Assembly: GCF_003385185.1 (NCBI RefSeq)
Contig: NZ_PQHZ01000001.1
Coordinates: 124,001 to 188,000 of the forward strand
Source: Amycolatopsis palatopharyngis
Lineage (GTDB): Bacteria > Actinomycetota > Actinomycetes > Mycobacteriales > Pseudonocardiaceae
DNA length: 64,000 nt
Direction: 5' to 3'
Position numbers and translations under genes: made by a program. The notes under the pieces were generated by a model. It ran no database searches, was not told the origin of the DNA, and saw only the letters and a list, made by a program, of their open reading frames with translations. This document shows, one piece after another, positions 57,823 to 64,000 of this stretch (position 1 is its first letter; every line of letters begins with the position of its first letter).

Positions 57823-58782
57823 TCAGATGCGCAGATCGCGGAGGTAGTTGTAGCCCACCTCGGCAGTCCTAAGTGGACTCACGTCCGGCGTGTCGTTCTC
57901 GACGATGTACTCGAGCACGGAATGAGCCCGGAAAATCCGGGAGAAGTCGATCATTCCGGTGCCGAGGTCGGCCATGTCTCCGCTGTCGGCGTGCCGGTCC
58001 TTCACGTGGTACTGCAACACTCGCTGTGGCGCGGAGTGGATGACGTCGATGGCGAATCCCTCGGGGTCGGCCGCTCCGTCGCCACGCTCGATTCCGCCCC
58101 GGACCACCCAGTACAGATCGATCTCCAGATGCACCAGCGACGGATCCAACTCGGAGGTCAGCACGTCCCACGCGGTCGTTCCGCCGCCGAGATCCGCCGT
58201 GAACTCGTGCGCGTGGTTGTGGTATCCGTATCGCAACCCGGCCGACCTGGCGACCTCGGCTTCGGCGTTCATCTGCTCGGCCCAGCGCCGCCAGTCGTCG
58301 GCACTGGACGAGTTCAGGTACGGCACGACCATGAACGACTGACCGAGGGTGAGTGCGTTGTCGATCTTGCGATCCAGATCCTGCCGGTTCGCGCTGATGC
58401 CATCGTGGCTCGAGGTGGCCGAAACGCCGATGCCGTCGTAGAAGGCACGCAGTTCCCGGGCCGTGCGGCCGAAGTAGCCGAGAGCCTGCTCGACCTTCGG
58501 GTAACCGAGGTCGGCTATCGCCTGCAGGGTGCCGTCGAATCCGGGCGAACCCCACAGCGCGTCGCGCACGGTCCACAGCTGGATGCTCATCAGGCCGGGC
58601 GGGACGAGCGGCCTGCCGGTCGCCTTACCCGCGGCATACGCGGGCGTTCCGCCGATCCCCGCGGCGAGCAGGCCCGCCCCGACCGCGCCGGACAGGGCAC
58701 CGCGCAGCACCGACCTTCGGCTCGTCGCCCGGTCGGTGAGGGACTGCCGAAGCGCCGCATCACCGTCGAATCCGTAACACAT
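57823..58782 (-). CDS. Tat-exported sugar-phosphate-isomerase-like TIM-barrel protein
   Basis: 319 residues. A twin-arginine signal ('SRRSVLRGALSGAVGAGLLAAG', near 20-41) ends at 'AYAAG'. The rest is an AP endonuclease-2/xylose-isomerase-like barrel: 'SIQLWTVRDAL', 'YGYHNHAHEF' (metal His), 'EIDLYWVVRGG' (metal acids) and 'YHVKDRHADSGDMADLGTGMIDF'. Such proteins isomerise or epimerise sugars, often with GSDH or ThuA partners. AGGAG precedes ATG 58782. Its own promoter is predicted at 58969-58997. Confidence 0.9.
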   Translation of the reverse strand: MCYGFDGDAALRQSLTDRATSRRSVLRGALSGAVGAGLLAAGIGGTPAYAAGKATGRPLVPPGLMSIQLWTVRDALWGSPGFDGTLQAIADLGYPKVEQALGYFGRTARELRAFYDGIGVSATSSHDGISANRQDLDRKIDNALTLGQSFMVVPYLNSSSADDWRRWAEQMNAEAEVARSAGLRYGYHNHAHEFTADLGGGTTAWDVLTSELDPSLVHLEIDLYWVVRGGIERGDGAADPEGFAIDVIHSAPQRVLQYHVKDRHADSGDMADLGTGMIDFSRIFRAHSVLEYIVENDTPDVSPLRTAEVGYNYLRDLRI

Positions 58783-58968
58783 GGTGGCTCCTACCTTCTG
58801 TCGACCAGTGGGGCTGAAAACAGCACGGCCGAGCCGCTCGCACAGCGACCGCCACCGGACAGCCGTCCGATCAGTGCCTCGCATGCGCGGCTGCCCCGCG
58901 CCAGCGGCTACTCCACCGGGAGCAGTTCCGTAGTTGGTAGGTGTCCGCTGGGTTTCGTATGACCCGGA

Positions 58969-58997
58969 ACACTAAGCCCACTTTTGATTACGGTCAA
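58969..58997 (-). promoter_or_regulatory. Predicted promoter of the isomerase-sugar-dehydrogenase operon
   Basis: On the minus strand TTGACC (58997-58992) is 17 bases from TAGTGT (58974-58969). It lies in an AT-richer patch of the 466-base gap 58783-59248 and implies a leader of about 180 bases. Apart from this and the hairpin at 59070, I see nothing else in the gap. Confidence 0.6.
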
Positions 58998-59069
58998 CAT
59001 AGGTTTGCCCAGATTGAACTGAAGCCGGGTCGATCACGGCCAGCGACGTCGAACCCAAGGCGCACAACG

Positions 59070-59103
59070 TCACGCACCGCGCCCTCTCAGGCGCGGTGCG
59101 TGA
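59070..59103. terminator. Terminator hairpin after the DUF5997 gene
   Basis: Perfect 14-bp arms TCACGCACCGCGCC (59070-59083) and complement (59090-59103), 6-base loop. It is 145 bases past the stop of the minus-strand DUF5997 gene. Confidence 0.6.
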
Positions 59104-59248
59104 TCACCCATATGCAGTCTTGTGGTTTCCGAGAACAAACTCGGCCTCGGCACTGGTGGCCAATTTCCAACGTCACCCGCGGCAGCAGGAGTCTACAAAC
59201 GACTGTTGGAGTGCCGGCGGAGATCACAGCCCCAGAAGACGGACTTTG

Positions 59249-59635
59249 TCAGGAACGGCGCGGATCCGTGCCCTTCTCCTTGGTGCGTGCCGCTTCCTTC
59301 CGGACTTCGGCCTGAGTCGCGCGTTCGCGCTGCAACCAATCGGGATTTTCCGTCTTCAACGCGTCGATCTGTGCTGTGGTGAGGGACTCGGTGATCCCGC
59401 CACGCGCGAGACCGCTGATCGAGATGCCCAGCTTCGCCGCGACGACCTGCCGGGGATGCGGACCGTTGCGGCGCAACTCACGCAACCACTCGGGCGGATC
59501 GGCCTGCAGGGCATTCAACTCGTCGCGCGAGACGACACCCTCCTGGAACCGCGCCGGGGTGGCTTCGAGGTACACGCCCAGCTTCTTCGCCGCTGTCGCG
59601 GGCTTCATCGTCTGGGGGGTCTTCTGCGACGTCAT
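59249..59635 (-). CDS. DUF5997-family protein
   Basis: 128 residues. 'QTMKPATAAKKLGVYLEATPARFQEGVVSRDELNALQADPPEWLRELRRNGPHPRQVVAAKLGISISGLARGG' is the conserved core of DUF5997, a small basic actinobacterial protein with HTH-like helices ('QVVAAKLGISISGLARGGI') that may bind nucleic acid. The tail is charged. ATG 59635 starts at this core; the longer open frame upstream overlaps the divergent gene. It is divergent from the LysR-like gene with 58 bases between, a conserved pairing. Confidence 0.85.
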   Translation of the reverse strand: MTSQKTPQTMKPATAAKKLGVYLEATPARFQEGVVSRDELNALQADPPEWLRELRRNGPHPRQVVAAKLGISISGLARGGITESLTTAQIDALKTENPDWLQRERATQAEVRKEAARTKEKGTDPRRS

Positions 59636-59693
59636 GCGTCCAGGGTATCCGGCATGCGGGGCACCACTGATCACACCCGGTAACCTGGGCCTG

Positions 59694-60443
59694 GTGACGG
59701 ACTCGCCGGTACCTCCATCGTTCACGCTCGCGTACGTCCCGGGGGTGACACCCGGCAAGTGGGTCCGGACTTGGAACGAGCGGCTGCCAGAGGTCCCGCT
59801 GTCGCTCATCGGCGTCTCCGCTGCCGAAGCCGCCGACCTGGTCCTGGACCGCGCTGCCGACGCGGTTCTCCTGCGGTTGCCGACCGGCCGGGAAGGCCTG
59901 CACGCCATCCCTCTCTATACCGAGACGACCGTGGTCGTGGTGCCGAAAGACCATCCGGTGACCGTGGTAGCCGAAGTGTCGGTCGCGGACCTGGCCGACG
60001 ACGTCCTGCTGCATCCGCTGGACGAGACCTTGCACTGGGAGCGCCCGCCGGGGCTGCCTGCGATCGAGCGCCCTGGCTCGACCGCGGATGCGATCGAGCT
60101 GGTGGCGGCGGGTGTGGGTCTGCTCGTCGTCCCACAGTCACTCGCCCGTCTGCACCACCGCAGGGACCTCACGTACGTACCGGTCTCGGACGCCCCGCAG
60201 TCACGTGTCGCGCTCTCCTGGCTGGAGGGCGAGACGACTGACCTGATGGAGCAGTTCATCGGCATCGTTCGCGGGCGCACCGTCAACAGCACACGCGGGC
60301 GCCCGCCCGAGCAGCCGAAATCCAAACGTGCCGAACCCGGGGGCCGCAAACCTGCCGCGGACAAGGCGACCGGCAGGAACGGAAAGCGAGGTGCCGGCGC
60401 GGCCCGGGGTGGCAGGCGCGGACGGCCTCGCCGCCGGTCCTGA
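59694..60443 (+). CDS. LysR-type substrate-binding-domain protein lacking the HTH
   Basis: 249 residues. Residues 8-190 form a type 2 periplasmic-binding fold as in LysR effector domains ('FTLAYVPGVTPGKWVRTWNERLPEVPLSLIGVSAAEAADLVLDRAADAVLLRLP', 'VVVVPKDHPVTVVAEVSVADLAD', 'STADAIELVAAGVGLLVVPQSLARLHHRRDLTYVPV'), with no N-terminal HTH. A basic Arg/Lys/Gly tail follows (about 195-249), which may bind DNA. GTG 59694 is the likely start. It could be a co-regulator or work with the divergent DUF5997 protein. Confidence 0.85.
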   Translation: MTDSPVPPSFTLAYVPGVTPGKWVRTWNERLPEVPLSLIGVSAAEAADLVLDRAADAVLLRLPTGREGLHAIPLYTETTVVVVPKDHPVTVVAEVSVADLADDVLLHPLDETLHWERPPGLPAIERPGSTADAIELVAAGVGLLVVPQSLARLHHRRDLTYVPVSDAPQSRVALSWLEGETTDLMEQFIGIVRGRTVNSTRGRPPEQPKSKRAEPGGRKPAADKATGRNGKRGAGAARGGRRGRPRRRS

Positions 60444-60538
60444 CCGGGACGCCGTTCGGTGGCGGTCGGTGCCTGTTTTGTCCTGTCCGCTCGGTGGTAG
60501 GCCCAGGGTGGCGAAGCCGTCGAGCAGAGGAGCACCGC

Positions 60539-60715
60539 GTGACGGAAGACAGGCACCCACGGGAACCGGGCAACGAAGAGGAACTGGCCGAGGCGAAGGA
60601 AGAGATCGACGACGCCAAGCAGGTCGCGCGGGAGAACGCGGAGACGAACGAGGCCGGTGAGGTGCTGCCGCTCGACGATCCGCCGTGGCGAGAATCCGGC
60701 TACTCCCCCACGTGA
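60539..60715 (+). CDS. Small acidic protein, function unknown
   Basis: 58 residues, rich in Glu, Asp and Asn, mostly one helix ('EEELAEAKEEIDDAKQVARENAETNEAGE') and a short tail 'DDPPWRESGYSPT'. GAGGAG lies six bases before GTG 60539. No family is recognised. About 210 non-coding bases follow before the peptidase gene. Confidence 0.6.
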   Translation: MTEDRHPREPGNEEELAEAKEEIDDAKQVARENAETNEAGEVLPLDDPPWRESGYSPT

Positions 60716-60926
60716 GCCGATAGGGCCGATCTCGTCGCGGATCGAACTATCGGCGCTGACACCGCTCGACGGTTAGTTCGGCGCTGGGCGGGCACCCGAC
60801 AACAGGCTGTCGTCGCTCCCGCGAGCGGCGGATCAGCTCAGATCTCGGCGGTTCGGCACACTAGCCAGGCGGGATCGCTTCCTACCGATGGTCAAGTACG
60901 ACAACGGAGGCGCGAAGGGGCTCGGT

Positions 60927-62234
60927 ATGGCCGGCACTGATGTGGTTGAGCTGTGTTCGGACCTGATCCGTATCGACACGACCAACCACGGCGACGAGGA
61001 CACCGTTGGTGAGCGTAAAGCGGCCGAGTTCGTCGCCGAGGTCCTTTCCAGCGCGGGTGTGGATTCGAGGATCTACGAGGCCGTACCGGGCAGAGCGAAC
61101 CTGATCGCCCGGCTTCCGGGTCAGGACTCCTCGCTGCCCGCGCTGTTGTTGCAGGGGCACTTGGACGTCGTTCCCGCGGAACCGAGCGAGTGGACGCTGC
61201 CGCCGTTCTCCGGTGAGGTGCGCGACGGCCAGCTGTGGGGACGCGGCGCGGTGGACATGAAGTGCTTCCTGGCGATGGCCCTGTCTGTGGTGCGATCCTT
61301 CGCCGCATCCGGCACCCGTCCACGACGCGACATCGTTCTGGCGTTCGTCGCCGATGAGGAGGACCGAGGTGAGCTGGGCGCGCAGTGGCTGGCCAGGCAC
61401 CACCGACCGCTGTTCGATGACTGTGCCGCCGCGATCAGCGAAACCGGTGGATACACGTTCCACACACCTGACTCCCAGGGCCGAGACGTACGGCTCTATC
61501 CGGTTGGCACGGCCGAGCGGGGAACCGCGCATCTGAGGCTGACGGCACGCGGGCGCGCCGGCCACGGTTCCCGGCGCAACGACGAAAACGCCGTCATCCG
61601 GCTCGTCGCCGCCCTGTATCGATTGGCGACACACGAATGGCCCGTCACTCTGACGCCGACCGTCCGAACCTTCCTCCGGCGCGCGGGAGATGCGCTGGGA
61701 GTGCGGGTCGAGCAGTCCGATATCGACGGGACACTGCACAGGCTGGGCCCTGCTGCCGCGCTGGCCGAAACCACCGTGCGCAACAGCACCACGCCGACGA
61801 TGCTCGAGGCGGGCTACAAGGTCAACGTGATTCCCGGAGAGGCGACCGCACTGGTCGACACCCGGGTGCTGCCCGGCACCGAAGCCGACCTGCTGTCCGA
61901 GATTGACAAACTGCTGGGACCACATATCGAACGGGAGTTCGTCAGCAAGAGCCCACCGGTTCAAGCCTCGCTGGACTCACCCTGGTTCGCCGCCATGGCC
62001 GATGCTCTGCGGTCGGAGGATCCGGAGGCCGTGGTGGTCCCCTTCTGCATGGGCGGCGGCACGGATGCCAAAGCCTTCACCCCACTGGGAATCGAGTGCT
62101 ATGGGTTCGACCCGCTGTGGCTGCCGAAAGGGTTTCCGTACGCGGCGATGGCGCATGGCGTGGACGAACGCGTACCGGTTGAGGGACTGCGGTTCGGCGC
62201 GCGAGTGCTCGACCATTTTCTGCGAAACTGCTGA
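60927..62234 (+). CDS. M20-family metallopeptidase
   Basis: 435 residues. Metal and catalytic residues are in place: 'LLQGHLDVVPA' (His, Asp), 'WGRGAVDMKCFLAM' (Asp), 'FVADEEDRGELGAQWL' (catalytic Glu-Glu), and 'YAAMAHGVDERVPV' (late His). The dimerisation or lid domain lies about 185-300 ('RGRAGHGSRRNDENAVIRL'). It fits the ArgE/DapE/CPG2 group of dizinc aminoacylases and peptidases; the substrate is not evident. I prefer ATG 60927 with GAAGGGG upstream over ATG 60888. Confidence 0.92.
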   Translation: MAGTDVVELCSDLIRIDTTNHGDEDTVGERKAAEFVAEVLSSAGVDSRIYEAVPGRANLIARLPGQDSSLPALLLQGHLDVVPAEPSEWTLPPFSGEVRDGQLWGRGAVDMKCFLAMALSVVRSFAASGTRPRRDIVLAFVADEEDRGELGAQWLARHHRPLFDDCAAAISETGGYTFHTPDSQGRDVRLYPVGTAERGTAHLRLTARGRAGHGSRRNDENAVIRLVAALYRLATHEWPVTLTPTVRTFLRRAGDALGVRVEQSDIDGTLHRLGPAAALAETTVRNSTTPTMLEAGYKVNVIPGEATALVDTRVLPGTEADLLSEIDKLLGPHIEREFVSKSPPVQASLDSPWFAAMADALRSEDPEAVVVPFCMGGGTDAKAFTPLGIECYGFDPLWLPKGFPYAAMAHGVDERVPVEGLRFGARVLDHFLRNC

Positions 62235-62266
62235 CCGCGGCCGGGCATGTCATTACCGCGCACGAG

Positions 62267-62303
62267 ACAGCGCGCTCGGCCGATGGAATGCCGAGCGCGC
62301 TGT
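62267..62303. terminator. Bidirectional terminator hairpin
   Basis: Perfect 14-bp arms ACAGCGCGCTCGGC (62267-62280) and complement (62290-62303) with a 9-base loop, followed by TTTAT. It lies between the convergent peptidase and small secreted-protein genes. Confidence 0.8.
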
Positions 62304-62332
62304 TTATCCGCCGAGCCTGTCTCGCGTAACGG

Positions 62333-62743
62333 TCAAACGTCGTATTCGTAGAGGTAGGCGTTGATGGTTCGGCCGGTTCGATACGGCGAGGTGAACCCCT
62401 GCCGCTCCCCCTTCGGGCAAGCGGCCGGGCTGAAGTAGGTGGAGCCGTTGGAGTAGGTCGCCTTCACCTTCGCGCACTGTCCGTCCGCGGCGGTGTCCTC
62501 GACCCAGCCGGAGATGCGGACCGACGAGGAAGTGCACTGGACTTCCCAGTACGCCTTCGCGCCGGATGTTCTCGGAGCGAACGTGTCCCCACAGGCACCC
62601 AGTACCGTGGCCGGACTCGCAGGTGCGGCAGGTGCGGCAGGTGCGGCGGACGCCGCCGGAACCGCGCCGAGAAGAACGCCGCCACCCAGTGCCATTACCG
62701 CGGTACCGACCGCCGCGCGGCGCAGCTTGTGCCGAAATGTCAT
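62333..62743 (-). CDS. Small secreted protein with two likely disulfides
   Basis: 136 residues. The signal peptide (1-30; 'RAAVGTAVMALGGGVLLGAVPAASA') ends in an Ala/Pro repeat (APAAPAAPASPA), then a domain of about 90 residues with four Cys (in 'GACGD', 'VQCTS', 'GQCAK', 'AACPK') and a beta-rich pattern ending 'TINAYLYEYDV'. AGGAG precedes ATG 62743. Function unknown; it resembles small actinobacterial extracellular proteins. Confidence 0.82.
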   Translation of the reverse strand: MTFRHKLRRAAVGTAVMALGGGVLLGAVPAASAAPAAPAAPASPATVLGACGDTFAPRTSGAKAYWEVQCTSSSVRISGWVEDTAADGQCAKVKATYSNGSTYFSPAACPKGERQGFTSPYRTGRTINAYLYEYDV

Positions 62744-62879
62744 TTGACAATTCTCCTCGTCTTCGTCCTGTCGTTGCGTGACGAAACGAAGTCTCACAGC
62801 TGAAAGAATTGCCGAGTAGTGGCTTTTCCGCCATGTCGATTCCACTGGGACGCATCCCACGAATATCGGCCTCGGCCAT

Positions 62880-63191
62880 TCAGGCGAGTGGATGAAGCTC
62901 GGTGGTCACTCGCCATCTCGTGGCTATGACAGCCGCGCCGACACGGGATGCGACGCCGAGTTTGAGTATGATCCTGCTGACGTGCGCTCGTACCGTCCGC
63001 TCGCTGATGCCGAGTTCACGAGCGATCTCGCGATCGGTCTTGTCCTCGGCGATGAGCAGGAGTACCTCCCGCTCACGATCGCTCAGTGCGCTGAAGCCCG
63101 TTCGCGACGATGCAGCCCGCATGTTCACTGTTCCCCCAGCCGGTCCGACGTTTCCGACTTTCCTGATAAGCGCGGAAAGGCTCATAGCCAT
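62880..63191 (-). CDS. Single-domain LuxR-type HTH regulator
   Basis: 103 residues. The GerE/LuxR HTH covers about 34-95: 'FSALSDREREVLLLIAEDKTDREIARELGISERTVRAHVSRIILKLGVASRVGAAVIA'. There is no receiver or ligand domain, so it either works constitutively or pairs with another protein. ATG 63122, preceded by GGGGGA, is an alternative shorter start. It is divergent from the LacI gene across a 281-base gap that holds the LacI operators. Confidence 0.85.
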   Translation of the reverse strand: MAMSLSALIRKVGNVGPAGGTVNMRAASSRTGFSALSDREREVLLLIAEDKTDREIARELGISERTVRAHVSRIILKLGVASRVGAAVIATRWRVTTELHPLA

Positions 63192-63427
63192 AACGCTCGG
63201 CGATCAGCACTTCCCGAGGTTCGGCTGCCCGTCAATCCCCGTTTTCCCACCCCGAAGCAGCACTGTTAATTTCTTACCACGTCCCACGGTGCTGCCGTAC
63301 CTCCGGATGGAGCCACAGGCGGTACGGCGGCTGAGGCGACGCCGTCGCGCTCGTGCGGCAAGTGCGCTCTGGCGGCGGGTCCACGTACGTGGATTCCTTG
63401 ACGATGAACAGTGGAGCGTGGTTGGCT

Positions 63428-63457
63428 GCAAACGTTTACGACGATGTAAACGTTTAC
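63428..63457 (+). promoter_or_regulatory. Two LacI-family operators upstream of the LacI gene
   Basis: GCAAACGTTTAC (63428-63439) and the perfect palindrome GTAAACGTTTAC (63446-63457) share the AAACGTTT core typical of LacI/GalR sites, with centres 18 bases apart. They end 15 bases before GTG 63473, so the regulator probably represses itself. Confidence 0.7.
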
Positions 63458-63472
63458 AGCCGGGAGATCGCT

Positions 63473-64000
63473 GTGCCGCACTTCGACGCCCGCCCTGTGC
63501 GGATCGTGGATCTTGCGAAGGAACTCGGCCTGTCCGTCGCCACGGTCTCGCGAGCCCTGAACAACAGTGATTCGGTCCGGGCCGAACTCGCCGAGCAGAT
63601 CAGAAGTCACGCCGAGCGCCGCGGTTACGTCGCCAATCGCCTGGCCAGATCGCTTCGATCACGCACCCGGAACTTCGTCGGCTTCCTCGTGCCCGACATC
63701 GAGAACCTGGCCTATTCGATCGCGGCCGACGCATGCGCCCGTTACATGGCGAACTCCGGCTACCAGCTGATCCTCGCGATCTCCGGCGACGACCCGCAGC
63801 TCGAGCATTCCGCGCTACGAAGCCTGATCGAGGCTCAGGTGGCCGGTCTCATCGTGGCTCCCACCGCCGAGATGACGCCCAGCACAAGGGCACTGCTGAC
63901 CGGATCCTCCGTCGTCGAGTTCAACCGGACGGCCGGGCTTTCGAAGTACGCCGTGTTGTGCGCCGAAGAAGCGGCGTTCGCACGAGCGACACGTCACCTG
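63473..64000 (+). CDS. LacI-family transcriptional regulator (truncated by window end)
   Basis: The first 176 residues are seen. The LacI HTH and hinge are at 8-62 ('VRIVDLAKELGLSVATVSRALNNSDSVRAELAEQIRSHAERRGYVANRLARSLRS'), then the start of the periplasmic-binding-like sugar domain ('FVGFLVPDIENLAYSIAADACARYMANSGYQLILAISGDD'). GTG 63473 follows CGGGAG. Target genes probably lie beyond the window; effector unknown. Confidence 0.9.
   Translation, partial: MPHFDARPVRIVDLAKELGLSVATVSRALNNSDSVRAELAEQIRSHAERRGYVANRLARSLRSRTRNFVGFLVPDIENLAYSIAADACARYMANSGYQLILAISGDDPQLEHSALRSLIEAQVAGLIVAPTAEMTPSTRALLTGSSVVEFNRTAGLSKYAVLCAEEAAFARATRHL

Noticed and set aside
60882..61964. A 360-codon minus-strand frame under the M20 peptidase gene
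   Set aside because: The opposite strand carries all M20 catalytic motifs; this frame has none and no ribosome site.

Overview
The window is high-GC DNA (roughly 65-70 percent by eye, with GTG and TTG starts common) from a free-living actinomycete. Gene content points to the Pseudonocardiaceae/Amycolatopsis-Saccharopolyspora neighbourhood: geosmin synthase, Family 2B encapsulins, an ECF42 sigma factor, PucR, PadR and XRE-cupin regulators, and a DUF5997/LysR-like divergent pair. The family assignment is an inference; no rRNA or marker gene is present. Coding density is high. I see no phage, insertion sequence, CRISPR array, tRNA or rRNA.

1-9.4 kb: the tail of an AhpD/CMD-like protein, a CPA2-type antiporter with TrkA and UBP zinc-finger domains, a MarR regulator, then an aromatic-ring catabolism block. 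That block is a minus-strand operon (FAH-family hydrolase, VOC extradiol dioxygenase, phenol-hydroxylase-type flavin monooxygenase, SnoaL-like protein) divergent from a GntR regulator and a two-subunit 3-oxoacid CoA-transferase. The divergent promoters share a palindrome.

9.4-17.2 kb: a redox/electrophile-response block: an LLM flavin oxidoreductase, an FMN reductase and a SgcJ-like protein on minus; a pirin, a second FMN reductase, a quinone-oxidoreductase-like ADH, an MBL-fold hydrolase, an SDR and a YcaC-like isochorismatase on plus. Three promoters in this block carry the same ATGC-N4-GCAT palindrome between -35 and -10, which suggests one undescribed regulon.

17.2-34.6 kb: housekeeping and transport: an AGCS symporter, a DHA2 MFS exporter, a bifunctional-nuclease-family protein, an amidohydrolase, a PadR/permease-prefix pair with a 26-bp palindrome, a BASS transporter, PucR divergent from a DadA-like dehydrogenase, a Gre-like factor, a dihydrolipoamide/mercuric-reductase-type flavoprotein, a PHP/HhH protein, and a YciI-ECF42 sigma pair behind an ECF42-type promoter.

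34.7-43.1 kb: an apparently complete 4-hydroxyproline degradation operon. It has an XRE-cupin regulator, a three-subunit D-hydroxyproline dehydrogenase, a DapA-family deaminase, a proline-racemase-family epimerase, an AGCS transporter and a ketoglutarate-semialdehyde dehydrogenase. The genes are tightly overlapped and preceded by a perfect 32-bp palindrome.

43.1-51.1 kb: the most interesting region. After a LexA-type repressor comes a convergent five-gene operon on minus: two Family 2B encapsulin shell proteins, a polyprenyl diphosphate synthase, IspH and geosmin synthase. Together they could carry HMBPP through IPP/DMAPP and farnesyl diphosphate to geosmin, possibly inside or on a two-component protein nanocompartment.

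51.6-64 kb: three cell-envelope/secreted proteins (DUF4239-like, a Pro-rich anchored protein, and a VWA plus Calx-beta protein), a PQQ-type sugar dehydrogenase with a PKD domain beside a Tat-exported TIM-barrel isomerase, the DUF5997/LysR-like pair, an M20 peptidase, a small secreted Cys protein, a single-domain LuxR regulator, and the start of a LacI regulator with two self-operators.
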